A stretch of 64,000 bases of DNA from Pseudobutyrivibrio ruminis (GTDB lineage: Bacteria; Bacillota; Clostridia; Lachnospirales; Lachnospiraceae). A program made the position numbers and the translations under genes. The notes under the pieces were generated by a model. The model was not told where the DNA came from. It made no database searches and saw nothing but the letters and a program-made list of their open reading frames with translations. Each line of letters starts with the position of its first letter. Position 1 is the first letter of the stretch. Shown one piece after another: positions 34,257 to 43,631 of this stretch. The DNA lies in the NCBI RefSeq assembly GCF_015057245.1, contig NZ_SVET01000008.1:68185-132184 (forward strand). Reading direction: 5' to 3'.

Positions 34257-36374
34257 ATGTTTGCAGATTTAAATGATCCTGCGCTTCAACCTGAAAGTAT
34301 AAAGGCAGGACTTATTCCAGAAATTACAATAAGTGAAGGCTTAAGAATAAAGTTGGATGAGATGTTTTCACAGGAGGAGAAAGCATATAGCAAAATTTGG
34401 GGAGCAACATCAGTTGTTCAAACTGATAAAAGCTATGTTTTCTTTTCAAATCAATGGTTGTATCTGGCTGTAATGTGCAAAAAATATGCGCAGGCTTTAT
34501 ATCAGTATTGCGATTTTTTTGATAATCATATGAGAACTGATACTGATGTAATGAATTGTGTTAAAGCACAGGATTATAGCGGATCTGCATATGTTAATCT
34601 TTTTGACTCTGAAAATGATAGAGAGTATATGAAAAAATTCATTAACGGAGATCAGGAATTTAGACCAGGTAAAAATCTGGTTAATGCCGGCGATAAGATC
34701 AGATCATGCAAGGATATCTTTGGGTCTTGTGTTTTAGGAAAGATGGATGTTCCAAATGCCTCATCTGCATATCTCGGTAATCTGGTCTATTATCTTGCAA
34801 AAAGACCTGCACTTTATGATGAGCTTGAAAATGAAATTTCTGGACAGACTGAAGTGCTTGATTCAGCAATCAAGCTGCCAGTTGTAGTGAAGGATTGTGC
34901 AAAAGCAATTGTTGATTACATATATAGGTTAGATGAGTTCGAAAGTATTATTGAACGAATCGAAATTATGGATCAGAGTATAAAGATAAATACAGGAAAT
35001 ACAGATGGGCTTTTACCAGAAGGAAACTGGTTACGGTATATGTTCGCACGTCCATCGTCAGGAATGTTCAATCCTGAATCATCAAGTGATAAGACTAGGG
35101 TGTTTGATACTGAATATCTTATAAAAGCAACCGGTGAAGAGTACAGATGTAAACTGACTACTGAATGGGTTGGAACAGATATAACTGAGGGTGCGCAGGG
35201 TAATAATTATCTACAGGCACTTATAAAGCTGGTTAATAAATATTATTCTGATGTTCTCGAAATAAAGGATGAGGGTGGTACATATTATCTTCATGTATTG
35301 AAGAAAGAATTTCTTATATCAGATTTACCAGACGTATTTGATTCTGTTTTTGCTGAGCGATATATCACATCACTTCTGACTAAACCGTTTGTAATTTTGA
35401 CTGGTAATAGTGGTACGGGAAAAACCAGAATAGCGAAACAGTTTTCACAGTACCTTGAAAGAACAATAGATGGTAAAAGAAATTGGCTAATTGTTCCTGT
35501 TGGTGCAGACTGGACAGATAATACTAAAATGCTTGGATTTTATAATCCGCTTGAAGAGAAATATGTTTCAACTCCAACACTGGATTTTATTCTCCAAGCA
35601 ATAAAAAATCCGACAGTGCCATATTTCCTTATACTTGATGAAATGAATCTTTCACATGTGGAAAGATATTTTTCAGATTTTTTGAGTGCAATGGAGTCGG
35701 ATGAAGAAATCCCACTTTACAAGGTATCTGGCAAAAAAGCAAAAGATGGAGAAGAGATAACGATTCCTGAAAAAATACGACTTCCTAAAAATCTTTTTGT
35801 AACAGGAACAGTTAATATTGATGAAACAACATATATGTTTAGTCCAAAGGTGTTAGATCGCTCTAATGTTGTAGAATTTAAGCCTGAAAAGGAAGCTGTA
35901 TTGAACTTGATGACAGGTTCAGTAGATGTGAACAATGTTTCTCGTGCAGGAAATGGAGTGGCTGAAGGATTTATAGATCTTGCGTCTGTTATAAGAAATG
36001 GAGTTTGCAATGTTGAACAGATAAAACTTGAGCAGGTTCGAGAATTTCTTGATAGCATTTACGAGGAACTTCAGGAAAGTGGTTTTGAATTTGCTTATCG
36101 TACAGTTAAAGAGATTCGTCAGTATTATGCAGCGGCATATGAGTTACAGAAAGGTAACTTTAATCTTACAAGAACAATGGACGAACAGATTGTTCAGAAG
36201 ATTCTTCCTAAAATATATGGTGATAGAAAACAGATAGGAGAGTTATTGGATACTCTTGAAGAAAAATGCATAAACGGAATTGGGGATTCATCAGAAGAGA
36301 TGACTTTATCATTGAAGAAGATAGAGCAGATGAAGAAAAGACTTGATAAATATCAGTACGCAAGCTTTATGTAA
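34257..36374 (+). CDS. McrB-like AAA+ NTPase
   Basis: A 705-aa protein with a C-terminal AAA+ motor: Walker A 'LTGNSGTGKTRIAKQF' near residue 382, Walker B 'LILDEMNLSHVERYFSDFL' near 460, and sensor-like 'TGTVNIDETTYMFSPKVLDR' near 520. 'DEMNLSHVERYF' is the hallmark of the McrB/MrcB GTPase clade. The N-terminal 370 residues are unassigned and could hold a target-recognition domain. GGAGGT lies upstream of the ATG, 4 nt after the methyltransferase stop. Paired with the DUF2357 gene, it recalls LlaJI/BsuMI-type NTP-dependent restriction protected by 5mC methylation. Confidence 0.85.
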   Translation: MFADLNDPALQPESIKAGLIPEITISEGLRIKLDEMFSQEEKAYSKIWGATSVVQTDKSYVFFSNQWLYLAVMCKKYAQALYQYCDFFDNHMRTDTDVMNCVKAQDYSGSAYVNLFDSENDREYMKKFINGDQEFRPGKNLVNAGDKIRSCKDIFGSCVLGKMDVPNASSAYLGNLVYYLAKRPALYDELENEISGQTEVLDSAIKLPVVVKDCAKAIVDYIYRLDEFESIIERIEIMDQSIKINTGNTDGLLPEGNWLRYMFARPSSGMFNPESSSDKTRVFDTEYLIKATGEEYRCKLTTEWVGTDITEGAQGNNYLQALIKLVNKYYSDVLEIKDEGGTYYLHVLKKEFLISDLPDVFDSVFAERYITSLLTKPFVILTGNSGTGKTRIAKQFSQYLERTIDGKRNWLIVPVGADWTDNTKMLGFYNPLEEKYVSTPTLDFILQAIKNPTVPYFLILDEMNLSHVERYFSDFLSAMESDEEIPLYKVSGKKAKDGEEITIPEKIRLPKNLFVTGTVNIDETTYMFSPKVLDRSNVVEFKPEKEAVLNLMTGSVDVNNVSRAGNGVAEGFIDLASVIRNGVCNVEQIKLEQVREFLDSIYEELQESGFEFAYRTVKEIRQYYAAAYELQKGNFNLTRTMDEQIVQKILPKIYGDRKQIGELLDTLEEKCINGIGDSSEEMTLSLKKIEQMKKRLDKYQYASFM

Positions 36375-36386
36375 GAAGGTGTTTTA

Positions 36387-38837
36387 ATGGGCATAGCAGC
36401 AGTTTCATTTAAAGATAAAAATGGAATAGAGATAGTAATTTATCCGCAGGGCGAGTGGGATACTATTGATTTTAACGTAGCTACTGAAGAAGAAGGCACA
36501 GATATGATTGCCTATGAAGAAAAAGAAGCTGCGTCTAAAGCTGCGCTCTCAAAGCTTGATATTGCAACTTCAGTGGATGGACAGAAAATATTAAGATTAC
36601 GCGAAACAGCTACTTATACATGCAGATTAAAGGATGACATTCAAACTGGTTCGGATCAGATTTGTAAGAATCTCGGTTTCCCAAATGAGAAGAATAATAA
36701 GTTCCTCAAAGTAACCAGAGATAGAGATGCATTATCCTTTAGATTTATTAACTACCTTGGAAGAACACATTTAAAAAATTCTTCAGATGAAACTGTAGTC
36801 GATTTTGAAATAGTACCTCAGAAGATGAATTATGAAGACGACTATATTGAGTTAACTAAAAAGTTGGCTGAAGAGTGCGCAGAAATCTTGCTGGAGTATT
36901 CAGGTGTTACATCGAACAGATTTGAAACATCTGATACCAATAGTGCTAAGACACTTTTGGAACAGTTTATTTTCTTGAGGGAATTCTGTTACTCACATAA
37001 CCTACAGGCTCTTTTCGGACATATAAAGCGTAATCCGGATAGAATGCTTATGAAGGATGAAGTACTTAAGCCAATTGGACAGGGTTCTCCAAGTGCAAGT
37101 TTTTATTCCAGCCCTTTCTCTCATAGTAGAGGCTGGCAGATGGTAAATGGAAAGCCTATGCCTCAAGAAGTTGCTGTAACAAGAAAGTATGACAGTCTTG
37201 ATACGGTTGCAAACCGTTTTGTGAAGTTTGCTTTGAAAAAATTTAACCTGATATGTAGAGAACTCTGTTCAAGTCTTGATGCCGCAAAAGGAATAAATGC
37301 AGGACAGAATATGTATACGGAGTGCTATCGGGAGGCTGTAGAGATTCAAAGAATTACTGATGACATTTTGAGAGATCATTTCTTTGATGATGTAAGAGAA
37401 CTTACGATTATGCCGCAGAATAATCAGGTACTTGAAAAGAGAGAAGGATATAGACAAATCTTTTATGCTGCAGCTATGGTTGATCTTGCTCTACAGTTAA
37501 ACTGGGAGGGTGAGCAGGAAGCATATAGTGGCGAATCTAAAAATACGGCACTACTATATGAGTACTGGCTGTTTTTTGAACTTAGAAAGATTATCAGTTC
37601 AATTGATAACTGCCAATGCATACAGGCTGCAGAGAAGCCGTTCATTAATACTGATAATGGTTTGACTATTTCATTGAGTGAAGGTCAGACTTCTTGTCAG
37701 GCATTTCTTCTTCCTGATTTGGGTACTAGGGTAAACCTGTATTACAACAGGACTTTCTCAAGAGAAGAGTTTTCCAATACAAAGTATGCAGGTTCATATT
37801 CTAGACCTTTTAGACCGGATTATACGCTGGAAGTGTATCCTTCAGATTATCTTAAACCTGAAGATGCTGTCAGAGAAGGTGCGGTAAGTTATATTCATTT
37901 TGATGCGAAGTACAGAATAACTGATCTTAGATCTTTTATTGGACCAGATGAAAATGAAATGACAGAGGAACAGATAAAAGAAGAGGTTGAAAATGATAAG
38001 CAGGATAGCGTAACAAATACATACAAACGTGGTGATCTTCTTAAAATGCATACATACAATGATGCAATTAGAAGAACGGTAGGAAGTTACGTTTTATATC
38101 CAGGTGATTTTGATTCAAAAACGAAGAATTACAGGCTCTTTGAAGAAGTACTTCCAGGAGTTGGAGCTTTTGCAATCAAGCCAAGTATTCAAGCGGATAG
38201 TGAAAATGCACTGAAGGATTTTATTTCTGAGATTATTGAAGCTCGTAGTAGAAAGTACAGCAGACTTAACCGCATGTTGTCATATAGTAATCTTGTCCTT
38301 GGAGAACCGGCGATAAGTGAGCTTGATAAAAGAACTTCTGGAAAGGATAAGGACAACAAGAATATTCATAATGATCTGTGCGTGCTTGGTTACTTGAAAC
38401 CTGATTATTATGAAGTGTTGAGTAAAGCAGGCCTTTTATTTGAAGGAAAATCTTTCGCTTTTTATTACTATGCAATCAAAGGTGAATCGGTGTATTCACA
38501 TCATGAAGATATAGGAAAAGCAAAGTATATTCGCTTTTATCAGAATGATGTAAATGCTACGGGTAGATATGAAATAGAGCCGCTTAAAGGAATCATAAAA
38601 TCAAGAGAATTGGTTTCAAAAAAGCAGCTTAATGATTTACTGACAGAAAGTGGTTCTAACGATGGTAAAGGAAGATCTGCAGATTTTTACTATGTTCTTA
38701 AGGTGGAGATAGTAAGCTGCACTGAGCCAAAGATTAGCTGTAATAATAGTGATTTGAATGGCGTGAATGGAAATGATACATTCAGTCCGCATTCGCCTAA
38801 GGTTGTAACAGAGAAATGGTTAGAAGAGTATTTCTAA
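36387..38837 (+). CDS. DUF2357 (McrC-like) PD-(D/E)XK nuclease protein
   Basis: An 816-aa protein matching the DUF2357/DUF524-type partners of McrB-like ATPases. The N-terminal half has the DUF2357 region ('NRFVKFALKKFNLICREL'). A nuclease core follows near residues 475-510: 'FRPDYTLEVYP' (the Asp) and 'YIHFDAKYRI' (the D/E-x-K element as D-A-K). It would cut DNA under control of the AAA+ partner. It starts 12 nt after the McrB-like gene. A large C-terminal part (about 600-816) is unassigned. Confidence 0.82.
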   Translation: MGIAAVSFKDKNGIEIVIYPQGEWDTIDFNVATEEEGTDMIAYEEKEAASKAALSKLDIATSVDGQKILRLRETATYTCRLKDDIQTGSDQICKNLGFPNEKNNKFLKVTRDRDALSFRFINYLGRTHLKNSSDETVVDFEIVPQKMNYEDDYIELTKKLAEECAEILLEYSGVTSNRFETSDTNSAKTLLEQFIFLREFCYSHNLQALFGHIKRNPDRMLMKDEVLKPIGQGSPSASFYSSPFSHSRGWQMVNGKPMPQEVAVTRKYDSLDTVANRFVKFALKKFNLICRELCSSLDAAKGINAGQNMYTECYREAVEIQRITDDILRDHFFDDVRELTIMPQNNQVLEKREGYRQIFYAAAMVDLALQLNWEGEQEAYSGESKNTALLYEYWLFFELRKIISSIDNCQCIQAAEKPFINTDNGLTISLSEGQTSCQAFLLPDLGTRVNLYYNRTFSREEFSNTKYAGSYSRPFRPDYTLEVYPSDYLKPEDAVREGAVSYIHFDAKYRITDLRSFIGPDENEMTEEQIKEEVENDKQDSVTNTYKRGDLLKMHTYNDAIRRTVGSYVLYPGDFDSKTKNYRLFEEVLPGVGAFAIKPSIQADSENALKDFISEIIEARSRKYSRLNRMLSYSNLVLGEPAISELDKRTSGKDKDNKNIHNDLCVLGYLKPDYYEVLSKAGLLFEGKSFAFYYYAIKGESVYSHHEDIGKAKYIRFYQNDVNATGRYEIEPLKGIIKSRELVSKKQLNDLLTESGSNDGKGRSADFYYVLKVEIVSCTEPKISCNNSDLNGVNGNDTFSPHSPKVVTEKWLEEYF

Positions 38838-38882
38838 GGGTTTACATAAAGATGATTTGAAACGAAAACGAGGGGATAAGTA

Positions 38883-41800
38883 TTGGGTACATTAAATGAA
38901 AAGGATATGCAGATAAGAGAAATAAAAGAAGGATATAAGTTTCTAGATAGATTGTATGCTGCTTATCCTATTATTGGTAATGCCTTAATTAAGGAATCAA
39001 CACAAGAAAAAATAAATGTTCAGGCAAAACAAGCACTAGATAAACTGGTGGAAAATCCGTCTTATTTTTCATCTGTGCCTATAAATTGGCATATGTTTAT
39101 TACGTTGGCAACAATTAATTATGCTAAAAAATGGAATGCAAATGAAGAGGGACGATTTACTAAGTACATTACACTTCAGTTTGGATATAGAGATGATTCA
39201 GGCAAAATTTGGGGAATAATATCTAGATCTCTTGAGAAAACGTTTAATAATAAAAATAGGTTTTTCCTAAAAGACAAGAACGGAAGAGAATTCTATGAGA
39301 CGGTGCTGGTGCATTCGTTTGCACCGCTTAATGCATGGGATTCTGTATTTGACTTGTTATATGACTTTTTGAAATATAACCTGCGATGGAATTACATTAA
39401 GGACGATCCTATCATCAATAAGATGATTTATGCGTTAAATGCAAAAATGAATGGAAACTCATCTGATGATGAGGATTTATTAATTAGTTCTAAGGAGTAC
39501 CATATAAGACTTGGAGCAAAACGTCTATTACAAAATCGTCCAGAGTATTCAACAGTTCTTTTTGAACAAATTATTAGTAGAATAAATGATTTGGTACAGA
39601 ATTCGGCCAAAGAACCTTCTACTTATGTTGAGCAACTTGTAGATCAGTGGTTTACAAATAGAATTAGCAGAATGCTGGAGGGTGAAAAAGAGCAGTTCAC
39701 TAGAAAAGTGTCACGTTCAGGTGATACAGCTTTGTCATACTCAAGAATCAGAGCATCGTTATTGATTGATTCATCAGGTGTAGTTGTGAATATCCCTACC
39801 ATACGACTGGAAAACACAGGGCATAAATATGCCGAAGTAAGGCTTTACGATGAAACTCGGCTGATATCAAAGGAAACACTTGAAATATATGGTAATGAGC
39901 TTGGAGAGACAGTAAGTGGTTGTAACATTCCAATTGCTATCTCAGGATTAAATTCCTGCAATTTAAAGATTGAAATAGTTTGTGATGGGGATGTTATCTA
40001 CGATTCAGGAAAGAGCCTTTATAAGAGATTTTGGATATTTAAAAATGGTAAGGAAACCAGCATAAGTGGATTGAAGCCGGGAAGATATGAAATTTATGCT
40101 CCAGGTGTGGATGGCATATCTTTCGAAGAAGTAGATGTTCTTGAAAAAAGCAATAATTACCTCGATATTTGTCTGAATGATGATTATGCAATCTATTATA
40201 ACGACAGACTTGTTGCCATGGACACGTCTAATATTAGAGAAGTGACAATTTCAGAACCGGAGTTTGTGGAAGGATGTCATTATATAACAGAAGATGACGA
40301 GTGCAAGATAACCCTTATTCAGGACAGCTTTTCCATTTATTTAGATAGAGACCGTCAGGGAAATAGTATTCGTATGTACTGTGGAAGTGAGGAAATAAAG
40401 CTTACTGATTATTGGAAGGATAGAGACGTATGTGAAATACCATTGAGCAGTTTTTCTACAGTAAATGATGTGGTATCGGTAAGTATTGTTAGTTTAGAAA
40501 GAAATGCGGTTATTTATGAAAAACATTTTCTCGTTCTAAAAGATTTAAGGGTGTCATTTAATAAAGATTGCTATGTTATGCGGGATGATTATGATGAAGC
40601 ATTTGTTGATATTAAAATCAATGATGAAATGCAGAAGCATAATATTCAAATGGGCGAGAATGTCATTTCAATTGAATATGAGGCCGGAAACATTAGCGTT
40701 GATGTTCCTGCTATGACGTATCATTGGAACAATATTGATAACATCTATCCCGGAGAGAATATATGGATTGATGATATTAAGCAGGGGGCTGAATTAGAGA
40801 TAAACTGTTCATCAGAATTAGATTTTGAAGTTGAAATCGGAGATGAGAGATTTTCAGATTCTAAAATAGATCTTTTTGCTATTGGAGAGCGGGAAAAAAG
40901 CAAGGCTTCTTATAATTATCCGGTTACCGTTTCAGTGCAGAATCATAGGTATACATTGGGACAAATTATCTTTTCTGAAATGTTCATTAGGATGCCAGTG
41001 TTTACATCTGATGAGAGTTTTATCTACTGGGATGGTGGCATTAGCTTTATAGGTAATAGGGATAAAAGAATTAGACTGGATTTGTATAACGAAGAGAATC
41101 ATGCTTATTCTTTGGAATTGGAATTTGATGATAACAAGATTGAATTACCGCCAGACTTTGTAGATGGTGAATATACATATTCTATAGTTCTAGAATCTGG
41201 AGATGAGGAACTGATTCTCGCACAGGAAACACAGTTCTTTGGAAACCCCAATAAATACAGATTCGAGAATAAGATAATTGAAATTTTTGAAGTTACGGAG
41301 GATGTTGAAGAAGGGACAAAGCCACAAGAAATTAAGCCTGTTTACATTGAGAACATTAAGTTTTTAGAAAGAAATTATGTAGCATCAGAAGAGGGTACTT
41401 TTGATATTTATGAAGGACAGATGTTTTTTGTAAGGCCGGATGGAAGTAAAAAGTACTATTCACGTAGATACTATACCAACAAGCAAACGAATTTTTCGTT
41501 CTATAAAATTAACCCTGTAAAAATAATCTATATTAACGAAAAGTTGTTACGAATTGTCAATGAGGATGATGAAGGACTTTATTGCTATGACAATTTTGGA
41601 ACATCGCCGAGATTGGAAATTACAGACAGAGAACCAAGGATTGGAGCAAAGAATTATAAGGATATACTTTTCTATTTGTATGGATCAAATGTAAAAAGGC
41701 TAAGAGCGCAGGCTACAACACCTGTTGTTTCAGCATACTCAAATGTGAGGAATGATTTTGAAAAGTATGTTGAGATAGATCAGTGTGAAGTTATTGAAGC

Positions 41801-43619
41801 GGAAGTATCAAGGAGAATGATAATCAATGCGGGTCCTGGAACGGGTAAAACGTGGACTTTGATTGAAAAAATTATAAATCTTGTAGATGTTCAGGAGGTG
41901 GATCCTGAAACTATTTTGGTGCTTTGTTTTTCTAAAGCTGCGGTTGAAGTCGTAAAGAATAGATTAAAAAAAGCAGCTGATGATGAACGAGTATCAGAAG
42001 TAATTAATCTTGTAGATGTCAGAACATTTGACTCATTTGCTTCACAAGTATTGTATTGGGTAAAGGATGAAAGTGAATATGATAACCTGCAATATTATGA
42101 TATCGGCAAATTGAATTATGATGAAAGAATTAATTTGTTTACGAGTACCATAACGGAGTTGCCGGAGTTACTTGAACAGTGTAGTCATCTTTTTGTTGAT
42201 GAGGTTCAGGATTTGGTCAAGGAGCGTGCACGTATGGTACTTGCTATGATACGAAAGATACCGGATTCTTCAGGAGTAACATTGCTTGGTGATGCATGTC
42301 AGTCAATATATGATTATCAGGCAGGAAGTGACCGCATGACTTCAAAACAGTTTTACGGCGTTATGGCAAATGATATGCCGAAATTTGCGCATTATACATT
42401 TACAAGAAACTATAGACAGGATGATGAACTTGCATCTTTAGGCGATGGTTATAGAACTCATATTTTAAGTGGACGAGTTAAAGAGTGTGATTCTTATTGG
42501 CATAAAGAAGTCGAAAAACAAATACCTCAGTTCAAGGAATATGATGCTGATAAGATAACACAAAGTAGTTTAAGAGAATTACTGGATGCAGGAACTGTGG
42601 GGATACTAACCAGAACCAATGGCCAAGCATTAAAAATATCTGCAGCATTAAGGGAAAAAGGAATTGATCACGTTTTAAAGAAACGATTAAGAGATAATAC
42701 TTTAAATAAGTGGATTGCATTAGTCTTTAATGATTATGAACTAACTTCAATAGATGAAGATGACTTTACAGATTTATACAATGATATAGCAGATTCTGAA
42801 GATGCAGAATCGTATGAGGTATGGAATGCCATAAGGGAAGCATCTCGAACATCAGCTGAAAGAATTGGTGTTAGGGATATTTTGAAAGGTATTATGACTA
42901 ATTCTAGATCATTGGCATTGTATTCACATGAAAGACTATCAAAGCTTACTGTTACAAATATACATAGAGGAAAAGGACGCGAATTTGATGCTGTATTGGT
43001 AGAAAATGATATTTTTACAGATGAAGAAAAAGAGTTGGAAGAGCATAAAGTATGTTATGTAGCATTAACCAGACCTAAGCAAGAAATCTATAGAATAAAT
43101 GCTAAGGCTGATTTTATCCGAATTGACAAAGAAGGAGATAGGCGCTGTTTTAAATCTGATTATGTTGGATATAATAAGCAACGATTGACGTACTTTGAAG
43201 TTACAGGGGAGCCAGATATAGATTTGCGATCCTTTGTACGAGAAGGTGGAACACAACTTTATATCAGAGAAAACTACAATAACCTCGTAGGAAAGAAGAT
43301 TGTTTTGCTTAAAGACAAACATAAGTCAGAGTTTGTGCGGTATAAGATTGTTCTTGCTGAAGGCAATTACATTCTTGGATATACAAGCAAGGAATTCTAT
43401 GAGTCATTAAGTAGAGCATTGCACGTAGTGTATAAGCTGCCTTCAAGAGCAGAATTGTACTTTAATGTCTATCCGGAGCGTTTTACAGACATATACGTTG
43501 ATGATGTAATTTCTGTAATTGATCAGCTTGATGGTTCAGAAATGGGTGTAAAAGCCTTTGGAGAAATGGTCACTTGGAATGCAGTTACCATTGTTGGTTA
43601 TAGCAAAGCGGAATACTAA
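38883..43619 (+). CDS. Giant UvrD/Rep-type helicase with unassigned N-terminal half
   Basis: A 1578-aa protein. The last ~600 residues form a superfamily-1 helicase: Walker A 'INAGPGTGKTWTLIEKI' near 983, motif II 'HLFVDEVQDLVKERARM' near 1103, 'NYRQDDELASLGDGYRT' near 1180, motif V region 'NIHRGKGREFDAVLV' near 1358, and motif VI 'VCYVALTRPKQE' near 1390. The first ~950 residues carry no family I recognise: a helical start (1-260) and then a long beta-rich stretch resembling repeated sandwich modules. TTG start at 38883 with GAGGGG 7 nt upstream; ATG 38907 is a poorer alternative. It sits between the McrBC-like pair and drmA. Confidence 0.85.
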   Translation: MGTLNEKDMQIREIKEGYKFLDRLYAAYPIIGNALIKESTQEKINVQAKQALDKLVENPSYFSSVPINWHMFITLATINYAKKWNANEEGRFTKYITLQFGYRDDSGKIWGIISRSLEKTFNNKNRFFLKDKNGREFYETVLVHSFAPLNAWDSVFDLLYDFLKYNLRWNYIKDDPIINKMIYALNAKMNGNSSDDEDLLISSKEYHIRLGAKRLLQNRPEYSTVLFEQIISRINDLVQNSAKEPSTYVEQLVDQWFTNRISRMLEGEKEQFTRKVSRSGDTALSYSRIRASLLIDSSGVVVNIPTIRLENTGHKYAEVRLYDETRLISKETLEIYGNELGETVSGCNIPIAISGLNSCNLKIEIVCDGDVIYDSGKSLYKRFWIFKNGKETSISGLKPGRYEIYAPGVDGISFEEVDVLEKSNNYLDICLNDDYAIYYNDRLVAMDTSNIREVTISEPEFVEGCHYITEDDECKITLIQDSFSIYLDRDRQGNSIRMYCGSEEIKLTDYWKDRDVCEIPLSSFSTVNDVVSVSIVSLERNAVIYEKHFLVLKDLRVSFNKDCYVMRDDYDEAFVDIKINDEMQKHNIQMGENVISIEYEAGNISVDVPAMTYHWNNIDNIYPGENIWIDDIKQGAELEINCSSELDFEVEIGDERFSDSKIDLFAIGEREKSKASYNYPVTVSVQNHRYTLGQIIFSEMFIRMPVFTSDESFIYWDGGISFIGNRDKRIRLDLYNEENHAYSLELEFDDNKIELPPDFVDGEYTYSIVLESGDEELILAQETQFFGNPNKYRFENKIIEIFEVTEDVEEGTKPQEIKPVYIENIKFLERNYVASEEGTFDIYEGQMFFVRPDGSKKYYSRRYYTNKQTNFSFYKINPVKIIYINEKLLRIVNEDDEGLYCYDNFGTSPRLEITDREPRIGAKNYKDILFYLYGSNVKRLRAQATTPVVSAYSNVRNDFEKYVEIDQCEVIEAEVSRRMIINAGPGTGKTWTLIEKIINLVDVQEVDPETILVLCFSKAAVEVVKNRLKKAADDERVSEVINLVDVRTFDSFASQVLYWVKDESEYDNLQYYDIGKLNYDERINLFTSTITELPELLEQCSHLFVDEVQDLVKERARMVLAMIRKIPDSSGVTLLGDACQSIYDYQAGSDRMTSKQFYGVMANDMPKFAHYTFTRNYRQDDELASLGDGYRTHILSGRVKECDSYWHKEVEKQIPQFKEYDADKITQSSLRELLDAGTVGILTRTNGQALKISAALREKGIDHVLKKRLRDNTLNKWIALVFNDYELTSIDEDDFTDLYNDIADSEDAESYEVWNAIREASRTSAERIGVRDILKGIMTNSRSLALYSHERLSKLTVTNIHRGKGREFDAVLVENDIFTDEEKELEEHKVCYVALTRPKQEIYRINAKADFIRIDKEGDRRCFKSDYVGYNKQRLTYFEVTGEPDIDLRSFVREGGTQLYIRENYNNLVGKKIVLLKDKHKSEFVRYKIVLAEGNYILGYTSKEFYESLSRALHVVYKLPSRAELYFNVYPERFTDIYVDDVISVIDQLDGSEMGVKAFGEMVTWNAVTIVGYSKAEY

Positions 43620-43631
43620 TAGGAGAATGAG

